A stretch of 11,382 bases of DNA from 62-47 sp039808365 (GTDB lineage: Bacteria; Pseudomonadota; Alphaproteobacteria; Rhizobiales; Xanthobacteraceae): assembly GCA_039808365.1 (NCBI GenBank), contig JBDHSX010000122.1, positions 1 to 11,382 on the forward strand. Direction: 5' to 3'. Position 1 is the stretch's first letter, and each line of letters starts with the position of its first letter. This document shows, one piece after another, positions 1-6,884 of this stretch. The notes beneath the pieces are model-generated. The model was not told the origin of the DNA. It saw only the letters and a program-made list of their open reading frames with translations, and did not search any database. The position numbers and the translations under genes are program-made.

Positions 1-77
1 GCAACACCAACGCGCCGACCATCATGATCGGCGAGAAGGCCGCCGACATGATCAAGGCCGAGATGCGGGCGGGGTAG
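1..77 (+). CDS. C-terminal end of an unidentified protein (partial)
   Basis: The reading frame that starts at base 3 runs for 24 codons to a TAG at 75-77. The visible tail contains PTIMIGEKAADMIKAEMRAG. Every codon in it ends in G or C, which matches the codon use of the certain genes in this window and makes it the coding frame. Frame 1 stops within nine codons. Frame 2 stays open but would encode an Arg/His-rich product typical of a shadow frame. The rest of the gene lies outside the window, and I do not recognise a family from this tail, so no function is proposed. The downstream DNA is repeat-rich and holds no further gene on this strand, so this is probably the last gene of its transcription unit. 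Confidence 0.6.
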   Translation, partial: NTNAPTIMIGEKAADMIKAEMRAG

Positions 78-103
78 CGGGCGCGGTGAGCAAACACTCC
101 CGG

Positions 104-132
104 CGTCGTCCCCGCGCAGGCGGGGACCCATA
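104..132 (+). repeat. Palindromic repeat, type A, left copy
   Basis: This 29-base unit contains a perfect hairpin: GTCCCCGC at 108-115, a four-base loop, and GCGGGGAC at 120-127. The identical 29 bases occur in reverse complement at 341-369, so the two copies form a perfect long-range inverted repeat with about 208 bases between them. This resembles the REP/BIME-type intergenic palindromes found in many copies in genomes of this bacterial group. It lies just after the end of the leftmost gene and may help terminate or stabilise that transcript, but no T-tract follows, so this is inference. Confidence 0.7.
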
Positions 133-185
133 ACCCCTGGCTGTGGTTGTGATGAGAGAGGGTTGTCTTTTGACGGAAACAAGAC

Positions 186-273
186 GCGTCATTGCCGGGC
201 TTGACCCGGCAATCCATCCTCTTGAAACGATTCCTCTTTTTTGATGGATGCGCGGGTCAAGCCCGCGCATGAC
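186..273. repeat. Paired palindromic repeat unit, type B, copy 1
   Basis: Two hairpins face each other. The left one is ATTGCCGGG (191-199) with CCCGGCAAT (205-213). The right one is ATGCGCGGG (248-256) with CCCGCGCAT (262-270). Both have a five-base loop reading CTTGA or its complement. The outer ends are GTCAT (188-192) and ATGAC (269-273), and each hairpin is followed inward by the same CCATC/GATGG box. About 30 bases of T-rich DNA separate them. The whole unit, including this central spacer, recurs in reverse complement at 6885-6969, so it behaves as one repeat of about 86 bases rather than two independent palindromes. It sits inside the type A pair. Confidence 0.75.
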
Positions 274-340
274 AATTCCATCTAAACCAAACCCGCTCCA
301 GACAACCTCGCTCAGGTGATGGAGCCGAAGCGCCGCGGCG

Positions 341-369
341 TATGGGTCCCCGCCTGCGCGGGGACGACG
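341..369 (-). repeat. Palindromic repeat, type A, right inverted copy
   Basis: This is the exact reverse complement of bases 104-132 over all 29 positions. It has the same eight-base-pair stem (GTCCCCGC / GCGGGGAC). Together with the left copy it brackets the type B unit at 186-273, giving a nested layout A - B - A'. Confidence 0.7.
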
Positions 370-407
370 GTTTTCGTGCTGGAAGTCCGCACATGCAACA
401 CAGCAAA

Positions 408-508
408 CGTCATCCTCCGCGAAAGCGGAGGATCCAGTATTTCCTATCGCCTCAAATTTCCCGCCAGCGCCCGGATGACTGGATCATCCGCCTTCGCGGA
501 CGATGACG
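408..508. repeat. Paired palindromic repeat, type C, downstream of the RND gene
   Basis: Two related hairpins lie in opposite orientation at 408-438 and 478-508. The left stem is perfect: ATCCTCCGC (412-420), loop GAAA, GCGGAGGAT (425-433). The right copy has the same outline with TCCGC/GCGGA as its core and one mismatch in the stem. Both copies start CGTCAT at the outer end and end in GATCCAGT at the inner end. The right hairpin lies 46 bases beyond the stop codon of the RND pump gene on the minus strand, so it is positioned to stabilise or end that mRNA; there is no T-tract. Together with types A and B it fills most of the gene-free stretch 78-554, in which I see no open gene with convincing codon use. 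Confidence 0.65.
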
Positions 509-554
509 CGTCGTTTCTGGTCAGGCTCCAAGGCGATAACGGTAGGCCGCTGAC

Positions 555-3500
555 CTACTCCGCCGGGGCCGCCGCCGGCACCGCCGGCTCGCCGCTCTCC
601 TGCCGCGCCGCTCGCGAAAACAGCCGCTGCACGAACACGAAGAACACCGGCACCATCAGCAGCGCCAGGATCACCACCGCGATCATGCCGCCCATCACGC
701 CGGTGCCGAGCGCCTGCTGACTGCGCGCGCCGGCGCCGCTGGCGACCACCATCGGCAGCACGCCGCAGACGAAGGCGAGGCCGGTCATCACGATCGGCCG
801 GAACCGGAGCTGGCAGGCTTCCAGCGTCGCCGCGACCAGCGGCTTGCCCTGCGCGCGCAGATCCTTGGCGAACTCGATGATGAGAATGGCGTCCTTGGCG
901 GCGAGGCCGATGATGGTCACCAGCCCCACCGTGAAATAGACGCCGTTGGGCAGATCGCGCAGCATCGAGGCGATCACCGCGCCGACCATGCCGAGCGGGA
1001 TCGTCAGCAGCACCGCGAGCGGAATGGTCCAGCTCTCGTAAAGCGCCGCGAGGCACAGGAACACCACCAGGATCGACAGCGCCAGCAGCAGCGGCGCCTG
1101 CGCGCCGGACAGCTTTTCCTGCAGCGACTGGCCGGTCCATTCGTACCCGAAGCCGCGCGGCAACAGGCCGGCGAGCCGCTCCATCTCCTTGATGGCGTCG
1201 CCCGAGGTGAAGCCCGGCCGCGCCTCGCCGCTGATGCGCACCGCCGGATAGTAATTGAAGCCGACGACCTGGCTCGGCCCCTTGGCCCATTCGATGGTGG
1301 CGAACGACGACAGCGGCGCGACCTGGCCACGCGCGTTCTTGACGCTGTAGCTCAGGATGTCGTCGGCGTTCATGCGGTCCGGCGAATCCGCCTGCACGAT
1401 GACGCGCTGCATGCGCCCGCGATTGGGAAAATCGTTGATGTAGGCCGAGCCGAGATTGGTCGAGATGGTGTTGTTGATGTCCTCGAAGGTGATGCCGAAG
1501 GCGCTCGCCTTCTCGCGGTCGATCATCAGATTGACCACCGGCGCCTCCGGCAGACCCTCGATGAACACCTTCTGCAACACCGGGCTGGCGTTGGCGTCCG
1601 CCACCAGTCTGTTGGCGGCGTCGCGCAGCGCGCGATAGCCCTTCTGGCCGCGATCCTGCAAGCGGAAGCTGAAGCCCGACGAGTTGCCGAGATTGTCGAT
1701 CGGCGGCGGCTGCAACGCCGAGATTTTCGCGTCGCGCAGTCCTTCCATCGTCTTGTTGATATCGTCGACGATGGCCGCGGCGGAATCCTTTTTGCCGCGT
1801 TCCGACCAGTCCTTCAGCGTGATGAACGCCTGCGCGGTGTTCATGCCCTGGCCGAGGAAGGAGAAGCCGGTGAGGAAGGTGACGTCCTCGATGCCGTCGC
1901 GCTTGGCGAGATAATCCTCGACCGTCTTCACCGCCGCCGCGGTGCGGGCGAACGACGAATCCGCCGGCGTCTGCACGTCGGTGGTGATGAAGCCCTGATC
2001 GTCGATCGGCAAAAAGCCCGCCGGCATCCGCACAAAAGCCCAGCCAAGGCCGACCAGCAGGATCGCATAGACGATCATCAGCCGTCCGGCGCGCTTCAGC
2101 GACCAGCCGACGACGCCGGTGTAGCGGTCGCGGGTGCGCGCCATGGCGCGGTTGAACAGGCCGAAGACGCCGCGCCGCGCATGGCCGTGCCCCGGCTTCA
2201 CCGGCTTGAGCAGGGTGGCGCACAGAGCCGGCGTCAGCGACAGCGCCATCAGCGCGGAGAAGCCGATCGCCGCCACCATGGTCACCGAGAACTGGCGGTA
2301 GATGACGCCGACCGAGCCGGGGAAGAACGCCATCGGAATGAACACCGCCGCCAGCACCGTGGTGATGCCGACGATGGCGCCGGTGATCTGCGACATCGCC
2401 TTGCGGGTCGCCTCCTTCGGCGGCAGCCCCTCCTCCGCCATGATGCGCTCGACGTTCTCGACCACGACGATGGCGTCGTCCACCAATATGCCGATCGCCA
2501 GCACCATGCCGAACATCGTCAGCATGTTGATGGAGTAGCCGAAGGCGAGCAGCGTCGCGCAGGTGCCGAGCAGCGCCACCGGCACCACGATGGTCGGAAT
2601 GATGGTGTAGCGGAAGTTCTGCAGGAACAGGAACATCACCAGGAACACCAGCACCACCGCCTCGATCAGCGTGTGCAGCACCTTGGTGATGGAGGCCTTG
2701 ACCACCGGCGTGATGTTGTAGGGAATCTCATACTTGATGTTGGCCGGGAAGAACTTCGCCAGTTCCTTCATCTTGGCTTCGACGGCGGCGGCGGTCGCCA
2801 GCGCGTTGCCGGTCGGCGACATCAGCACCGACAGGCCGGCGGCCGGCTTGCCGTTCAGCCGCGTGGTGAACTGATAGCCCATGCCGCCGATCTCGACGCG
2901 GGCGACGTCGCGCAGCCGCACCGTGGAGCCGTCGGGATTGGCGCGCAGCACGATGGCGCCGAACTCGTCGGGCGAGCCGAGCTGACCCTTCACCAGCACC
3001 AGCGCCGATGTCTTCTGATCCTTGTTGCTCGGCTCGGCGCCGACGCTGCCGGACGCCACCTGCGCGTTCTGGGCGTTGATCGCCTTGGTCACGTCGTCGG
3101 CGGTGAGGTTGAAGCCGACCAGCTTGTCGGGATCGATCCAGATCCGCAGCGACTGCTCGGTCGAATACAGCGTGGCGCGGCCGACGCCGGGAATGCGGCG
3201 GATTTCGCCGAGCACGTTGCGGACCATGAAATCGCCGAGCGCGACCTCGTCCATGCTGCCATCGGTGGAGGACAGCGTGATGATCTGCAACACCGCGCTG
3301 GAGGCTTCCTCGATCAGGATGCCCTGCTGCAACACCGCGCGCGGCAGCCGCGACTCGATGCGCTTGATGCGGTTCTGCACGTCCACCGAGGCCATCTCGA
3401 CGTCGGTGCCGGGCTGGAAGAACGCGGTGATCTCGACCTGCCCCAGCGAATCGCTGGTCGATTCGAAACTCAGGATGCCGTTGGCGCCGTTGAGCTCCTC

Positions 3501-3698
3501 CTCGATCAGCCGGGTGACGCTGTTGTAGAGGTTTTCCGGCGACGCGCCGGGATAGCTGGTCGACACCGAGATCGACGGCGGCGCGATGATCGGATACTGC
3601 GCCACCGCGAGGAACGGAATCGAGATCGCGCCGATCAGGCAGATGAACAGCGCGACGACCCAGGCGAAGATCGGACGGTCGATGAAGAATGACGGCAT
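555..3698 (-). CDS. RND multidrug efflux pump, inner-membrane transporter (AcrB/HAE1 type)
   Basis: This 1047-residue protein is close to the 1049 residues of E. coli AcrB and starts with the family hallmark FFIDRPIFAWV, followed by VAQYPIIAPP. By family knowledge it is a homotrimeric inner-membrane proton antiporter that exports hydrophobic or amphipathic compounds through an adaptor and a TolC-like channel. Visible features are the first transmembrane helix (about 11-29), a large periplasmic loop, and a central helix bundle (about 340-500). The proton-relay aspartates D407 and D408 lie in GILVDDAIVVVENVERIM. A second periplasmic loop has GFSFLGQG at 611-618. The second helix bundle (about 865-1027) has K935 in GLAAKDAILIIEFAK and T972 in MTGLAF. 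All relay residues expected of an active pump are present. The start is an ATG 7 bases after the stop of the adaptor gene, so the two are almost certainly cotranscribed. The stop is TAG. The substrate cannot be read from sequence, and I do not assign an ortholog name. Confidence 0.95.
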   Translation of the reverse strand: MPSFFIDRPIFAWVVALFICLIGAISIPFLAVAQYPIIAPPSISVSTSYPGASPENLYNSVTRLIEEELNGANGILSFESTSDSLGQVEITAFFQPGTDVEMASVDVQNRIKRIESRLPRAVLQQGILIEEASSAVLQIITLSSTDGSMDEVALGDFMVRNVLGEIRRIPGVGRATLYSTEQSLRIWIDPDKLVGFNLTADDVTKAINAQNAQVASGSVGAEPSNKDQKTSALVLVKGQLGSPDEFGAIVLRANPDGSTVRLRDVARVEIGGMGYQFTTRLNGKPAAGLSVLMSPTGNALATAAAVEAKMKELAKFFPANIKYEIPYNITPVVKASITKVLHTLIEAVVLVFLVMFLFLQNFRYTIIPTIVVPVALLGTCATLLAFGYSINMLTMFGMVLAIGILVDDAIVVVENVERIMAEEGLPPKEATRKAMSQITGAIVGITTVLAAVFIPMAFFPGSVGVIYRQFSVTMVAAIGFSALMALSLTPALCATLLKPVKPGHGHARRGVFGLFNRAMARTRDRYTGVVGWSLKRAGRLMIVYAILLVGLGWAFVRMPAGFLPIDDQGFITTDVQTPADSSFARTAAAVKTVEDYLAKRDGIEDVTFLTGFSFLGQGMNTAQAFITLKDWSERGKKDSAAAIVDDINKTMEGLRDAKISALQPPPIDNLGNSSGFSFRLQDRGQKGYRALRDAANRLVADANASPVLQKVFIEGLPEAPVVNLMIDREKASAFGITFEDINNTISTNLGSAYINDFPNRGRMQRVIVQADSPDRMNADDILSYSVKNARGQVAPLSSFATIEWAKGPSQVVGFNYYPAVRISGEARPGFTSGDAIKEMERLAGLLPRGFGYEWTGQSLQEKLSGAQAPLLLALSILVVFLCLAALYESWTIPLAVLLTIPLGMVGAVIASMLRDLPNGVYFTVGLVTIIGLAAKDAILIIEFAKDLRAQGKPLVAATLEACQLRFRPIVMTGLAFVCGVLPMVVASGAGARSQQALGTGVMGGMIAVVILALLMVPVFFVFVQRLFSRAARQESGEPAVPAAAPAE

Positions 3699-3705
3699 CG
3701 GCGGC

Positions 3706-4923
3706 TCAATCGCTGATCGACGCCGGGGTCACCTTGATATCGCCGGCCGCGATCGAGCCGGTCGCGACCTCGCGCAGCGGCAGCGGCCTGACCTCGTCGC
3801 CGGCGGCGAATTTCTGAAAGCCCTCGACCACGACGCGGTCGCCGGGCTTGAGGCCGTCGGTGATCAGCCACTGGCCGCCGTGGACCGCGCCGGTGCGCAC
3901 CGCCTGCACGGCGACGCGGTTGTCGGGCCGCACCACGAACACCTCGCTGCCGCCGTCGCGCGAGCGCTGCACCGCCTGCTGCGGCACCGCGATGGCGTCG
4001 GTGTCGATGCCCTGCTCGATCAGCACGCGGACATACATGCCGGACAGCAATTCGCCGTTGGGATTCGGGAACTCGCCGCGCAGCGTCACCTGTCCGGTCT
4101 CGGCGTTGACCTTGGCTTCCGAGAACAGCAGTTTTCCGGTGTGCGAATAGGTTCCGTCGTCGACGATCAGCTTGATCTTGGCCGCGCCCGGCGCGATCTG
4201 CTCCAGATCGCCGCGTGCAAAGGCGCGCCGCAGCTTGTTGAGGTCGGAGACCGACTGGGTGAAGTCGGCATAGATCGGATCGAGTTGCTGGATCGAGGCC
4301 AGATTGGTGGCGTCGCCCGGCGCCACCAGCGCGCCCTCGCTGACCAGCGCCGCGCCGATGCGGCCGTCGATCGGCGCGCGGATGGTGGCGTAGCCGAGGT
4401 TGAGCCGGGCGCGGGCGACATCGGCCTTTCGCGCGGCGACGTCGGCCTCGGCCTGCCGCTTCGCCCCGATCGCGGTCTCATGCTGCGCCTCGGAGGCGAC
4501 GTGCTGCTGCGTCAGGGTTTCGATGCGCCGGGCGTGCCGGTTGGCCTGATCGAGCACCGCCTCGGCCTTGGCGAGCGCCGCCTCCTGCGCCATCAGATCG
4601 ACCTCGAACGGCTTTGGATCGATGCGGTACAGCGGATCGCCGGCCTTGACGTCGCTGCCCTGATGGAACAGGCGCTCGACGATGATGCCGGACACCTGCG
4701 GGCGGACGTCGGCGACGCGCATCGGCGCGATGCGGCCGGGCAATTCGCGCACCACGGCGAACGGCTGCGGCCTGACGCTGACGAAGGTGACCTCCGGCGG
4801 CGGCGCCGGCTGCGCCGCGACCGCCGACGCCGGCTCGTCGCATCCGGACAGCATCGGCGCGACCGCGAGCAGCAACATCAAACCAAGTCCGGATCGCACG
4901 CCTCGTCGCATCATCAATTGCAT
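3706..4923 (-). CDS. RND efflux periplasmic adaptor lipoprotein (AcrA/MexA type membrane-fusion protein)
   Basis: This is the partner of the RND pump encoded just downstream; it bridges the pump to an outer-membrane channel. The N-terminus has a basic stretch (MMRRGVRSG), a hydrophobic helix, and a lipobox ending in LSGC, so it should be lipid-anchored at that cysteine (residue 28 from the chosen start). Next come a barrel-sandwich/lipoyl half-motif (RVADVRPQVSGIIVERLFHQGSDVK broken by an Ala-rich coiled coil), a long alpha-hairpin, and the returning lipoyl half with YATIRAPIDGRIG. The beta-barrel and membrane-proximal domains follow (LLSGMYVRVLIEQG, AVPQQAVQ). I chose the ATG at 4923 (405 residues) because the in-frame ATG at 4950 would add MFESWDSET, an acidic segment unusual before a signal peptide. 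Neither site has a strong Shine-Dalgarno sequence (a GGTGA lies very close to the 4950 ATG), so the start remains open. No TetR- or LysR-type gene is adjacent. Confidence 0.93.
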   Translation of the reverse strand: MQLMMRRGVRSGLGLMLLLAVAPMLSGCDEPASAVAAQPAPPPEVTFVSVRPQPFAVVRELPGRIAPMRVADVRPQVSGIIVERLFHQGSDVKAGDPLYRIDPKPFEVDLMAQEAALAKAEAVLDQANRHARRIETLTQQHVASEAQHETAIGAKRQAEADVAARKADVARARLNLGYATIRAPIDGRIGAALVSEGALVAPGDATNLASIQQLDPIYADFTQSVSDLNKLRRAFARGDLEQIAPGAAKIKLIVDDGTYSHTGKLLFSEAKVNAETGQVTLRGEFPNPNGELLSGMYVRVLIEQGIDTDAIAVPQQAVQRSRDGGSEVFVVRPDNRVAVQAVRTGAVHGGQWLITDGLKPGDRVVVEGFQKFAAGDEVRPLPLREVATGSIAAGDIKVTPASISD

Positions 4924-5027
4924 TGTCTCGCTATCCCAACTCTCGAACATGAATCACCCGCACGCCGCGACAGCAGGACCGCGCGGCGTCGTTGATTCGA
5001 ACTTTGACCCGATTTGTTTTCCCAAAA

Positions 5028-5108
5028 GTAACGCGACAAGAATGCAGCGCAACAAATGTTGCGGCGGCGCAATGCCACAGCGCGTTACGACGTTGAGGTT
5101 GCAGCAAC
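5028..5108. promoter_or_regulatory. Nested dyad symmetries upstream of the efflux operon (candidate operators)
   Basis: In the 341-base gap between the aldehyde dehydrogenase and the adaptor gene there is a 16-base palindrome, CGCAACAAATGTTGCG (5048-5063). An exact eight-base inverted pair flanks it: GTAACGCG (5028-5035) and CGCGTTAC (5081-5088). A second palindrome, GTTGCAGCAAC, follows at 5098-5108, and GCGCAA repeats directly at 5047 and 5067, about two helical turns apart. The block ends roughly 80-100 bases before the possible adaptor starts, where a repressor or activator of an efflux operon would usually bind. The binding protein is unknown and no clear -10/-35 pair was found, so this is inference from symmetry and position. 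Confidence 0.4.
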
Positions 5109-5232
5109 TTTGCGGGATTCACGAAATTGTGAGTCGGGTTTTGGAACCGGATCGGTCGGATTTTAAAATTGTTCCAGCGCTCCGCGCGCGTCGTCCAGGC
5201 TCGCCACACATGCGGCCTGCACCCGGAGTTCT

Positions 5233-5269
5233 CAAAAAAGACTCCGGCGGCGATGGCGCGCCGCCGGAG
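5233..5269 (-). terminator. Intrinsic (rho-independent) terminator of the aldehyde dehydrogenase gene
   Basis: Read on the minus strand, a perfect ten-base-pair stem (CTCCGGCGGC / GCCGCCGGAG, plus-strand arms 5242-5251 and 5260-5269) with an eight-base loop is followed at once by TCTTTTTT. The hairpin begins 22 bases beyond the TGA of the dehydrogenase. It insulates the dehydrogenase from the efflux operon, which therefore needs its own promoter. Confidence 0.92.
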
Positions 5270-5291
5270 CAATATTCGTCATGCCGTCGCT

Positions 5292-6695
5292 TCAGCGCGC
5301 TTCGTTGATGATCTGAAGCTGGGTGAACTCCGCAAGCCCTTCCTCGGCGAATTCGGTGCCGATGCCGGACTGCTTGGCGCCGCCGAACGGGATGTGCGGG
5401 GCCATGTCGAGATGCTTGTTGATCCATACGGTGCCGGCCTCGATGCGCTCGGCGACCTTGTGCGCGCGCTCCGAGTTGGACGACCACACCGACGCGCCGA
5501 GACCGTAATTGGTGGCGTTGGCGCGGCGGATCACATCCTCGCTGTCGGAATACTTGATCACCGGCAGCACCGGGCCGAACTGCTCCTCGTCGACCAGCTT
5601 CGAGCCTTCCTTGATGTCGCGCACGATGGTCGGCTCGATGAAATAGCCGGGGCGGTCCATCGCCTTGCCGCCGGCGATGATGTTGCCGTTCTTGCGCGCG
5701 TCGTCGAGGAAGCCCTTGACCTTCTCGTACTGCATCTTGTTCTGCAACGGGCCGAGCTTGGTGCCCTGCTTGGAGCCGTCATCGACCACGGTGTTCCTGG
5801 CGATGTTGACCAGTTCCTCGCAGAGTTCGTCATAGACCGACTCATGCACATAGAGCCGCTTGATGGCGAGGCAGACCTGCCCGCTGTTCTGGAACGCGCC
5901 CTCGAAGATGCCCGGCGCGACCTTCTTGGGATCGACGTCGTCGAGCACGATCGAGGCGTCGTTGCCGCCGAGTTCGAGCGTGATGCGCTTGAGCGTTTCC
6001 GCCGCGCTCGCCATCACCTTCTGTCCGGTCGCCGACGATCCGGTGAAGGAGATTTTGCGGATGTCCGGATGCTTGGTCATCTCGCCGCCGAGGTCGTTGG
6101 CGTCGGCGATCACGTTCAGCACGCCCTTCGGCAGGATATCCGCCACCAGTTCGGCGAACTTCAATGTCGCGAGCGGCGTGGTCGGCGCCGGTTTCACCAC
6201 CAGCGTATTGCCCGCCAGCAGCGCCGGCGGCAGCTTGAAGCCGAGGATCAGCAGCGGATAGTTCCACGGGATGATGGCGCCGACGACGCCGAGCGGACGG
6301 CGATAGGCCTCGACGCGACGGCCCTCCGAGTCCTCGATCACCCGCATGTTGAGTTCGAGCGAGCCGAGATAGCGGAAGAAGCCGGCCATGCCCATCACTT
6401 CGCCGGTGGCGTCGGCGAGCGGCTTGCCCTGCTCACTGGTGAGGATGCGCGCCAGTTCGCCGGCGTTGGCCTCGATCGCGTCCGCCATCTTGACGATCAG
6501 CTTGCGGCGCTCCTCGATCGGGGTCGCGGCCCAGGCGGGGAACGCGGCCTTGGCGGCCGCCACCGCCTTGTCGAGCTGCGCCTTGGAGGCGCGCGGACAC
6601 TGCGTGATGACCTCCTCGGTCGCCGGGTTCACCACCGGCATGGTGCTGTCGCCCGGCTGCATCTGGCCATCGATCAAAAGACTGAAATCGCTCAT
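5292..6695 (-). CDS. NAD(P)-dependent aldehyde dehydrogenase
   Basis: This 467-residue enzyme of the aldehyde dehydrogenase superfamily oxidises an aldehyde to the acid with NAD or NADP. Motifs follow the family order: PWNYP with the oxyanion asparagine N145, the cofactor-binding lysine in VVKPAPTTPLA (K168), and FTGSSATGQKV in the Rossmann part (about 218-228). The general-base glutamate is in LELGGNDAS (E241), the catalytic cysteine is in NSGQVCLAIKR (C275), and EEQFGPVLPV and PFGGAKQSGIG lie near the end. Length and catalytic residues are complete. The start MSDFSLLIDGQ is chosen because AGGGAG lies nine bases upstream; an ATG 22 codons earlier has no such site and would add a poorly conserved-looking tail. 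The gene is monocistronic, ending in a strong terminator. The substrate is not evident: succinate-semialdehyde, betaine-aldehyde and general aliphatic members all look alike at this level. Confidence 0.93.
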   Translation of the reverse strand: MSDFSLLIDGQMQPGDSTMPVVNPATEEVITQCPRASKAQLDKAVAAAKAAFPAWAATPIEERRKLIVKMADAIEANAGELARILTSEQGKPLADATGEVMGMAGFFRYLGSLELNMRVIEDSEGRRVEAYRRPLGVVGAIIPWNYPLLILGFKLPPALLAGNTLVVKPAPTTPLATLKFAELVADILPKGVLNVIADANDLGGEMTKHPDIRKISFTGSSATGQKVMASAAETLKRITLELGGNDASIVLDDVDPKKVAPGIFEGAFQNSGQVCLAIKRLYVHESVYDELCEELVNIARNTVVDDGSKQGTKLGPLQNKMQYEKVKGFLDDARKNGNIIAGGKAMDRPGYFIEPTIVRDIKEGSKLVDEEQFGPVLPVIKYSDSEDVIRRANATNYGLGASVWSSNSERAHKVAERIEAGTVWINKHLDMAPHIPFGGAKQSGIGTEFAEEGLAEFTQLQIINEAR

Positions 6696-6704
6696 TGGTC
6701 TGCG

Positions 6705-6710
6705 CTCCCT
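6705..6710 (-). promoter_or_regulatory. Ribosome binding site deciding the aldehyde dehydrogenase start
   Basis: Minus-strand AGGGAG lies nine bases before the ATG at 6695. It favours this start over the in-frame ATG at 6761. Confidence 0.7.
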
Positions 6711-6734
6711 GTTATCCGACGTCGGCGTTTTCAT

Positions 6735-6758
6735 CGTTATATTTGATTGTATATGACG
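6735..6758. promoter_or_regulatory. AT-rich inverted repeat upstream of the aldehyde dehydrogenase (candidate operator/promoter)
   Basis: CGTTATAT (6735-6742) and ATATGACG (6751-6758) form an inverted repeat with 7 of 8 positions paired and an eight-base spacer. An overlapping pair, GATTG (6745-6749) and CAATC (6759-6763), adds further symmetry. The block lies 40-63 bases before the chosen start, in the only AT-rich island of this region, where a promoter and its operator would be expected. The dyad size would suit a GntR- or TetR-like regulator, but no regulator gene is in the window. No convincing -35/-10 pair could be fixed. Confidence 0.35.
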
Positions 6759-6815
6759 CAATCCATAGCATCATACGCGCAAGCCGTCACCGGAATTTCT
6801 GGATTCGCTATAAAG

Positions 6816-6845
6816 GCAGCCTTGGAGCTAGCAGCCTTGGAGCTA
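6816..6845. repeat. Perfect 15-base tandem duplication
   Basis: GCAGCCTTGGAGCTA occurs twice back to back (6816-6830 and 6831-6845) with no mismatch. It lies in the non-coding DNA between the dehydrogenase 5' end and the VOC gene 3' end. This 313-base gap (6696-7008) also holds the AT-rich dyad and the second type B repeat, and no gene that I can support. Confidence 0.85.
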
Positions 6846-6884
6846 AGAGTGCGCGGGTTTATCGCAGCTTCGTTTAAACAGAAA

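Noticed and set aside
104..508. CRISPR-like array in the repeat-rich gap
   Set aside because: The repeats alternate in orientation, belong to three different families, have unequal spacing and contain internal palindromes. No cas gene is present.
541..558. Small inverted repeat GTAGG/CCTAC across the RND stop codon, as a terminator
   Set aside because: Only five base pairs with a seven-base loop and no T-tract.
484..2223. 579-codon minus-strand open frame overlapping the RND pump in another frame
   Set aside because: It is an Arg/Ala/Gly-rich shadow of the pump gene. The pump frame alone carries family motifs.
2181..3692. 503-codon plus-strand open frame antisense to the RND pump
   Set aside because: The product is dominated by Arg, His, Gln, Asp and Gly, a composition typical of the antisense of GC-rich coding DNA, and has no domain. 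The RND protein on the other strand is unmistakable.
3586..4995. 469-codon plus-strand open frame antisense to the adaptor gene
   Set aside because: Low-complexity Arg/Asp/His/Leu composition with no domain. It is the shadow of a clear membrane-fusion protein.
4981..5040. A sigma-70 promoter for the efflux operon (TTGTCG with a downstream AT-rich stretch on the minus strand)
   Set aside because: The -10 candidate matches poorly at the right spacing, so I did not list it as a site.
5223..5247. Alternative hairpin CCGGAGT/ACTCCGG overlapping the terminator, as a possible attenuator
   Set aside because: On the minus-strand transcript the competing arm lies downstream of the T-tract, so it cannot act as an antiterminator for the dehydrogenase.
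5169..6746. 525-codon plus-strand open frame antisense to the aldehyde dehydrogenase
   Set aside because: Same shadow composition. It also reads straight through the dehydrogenase terminator and promoter region.
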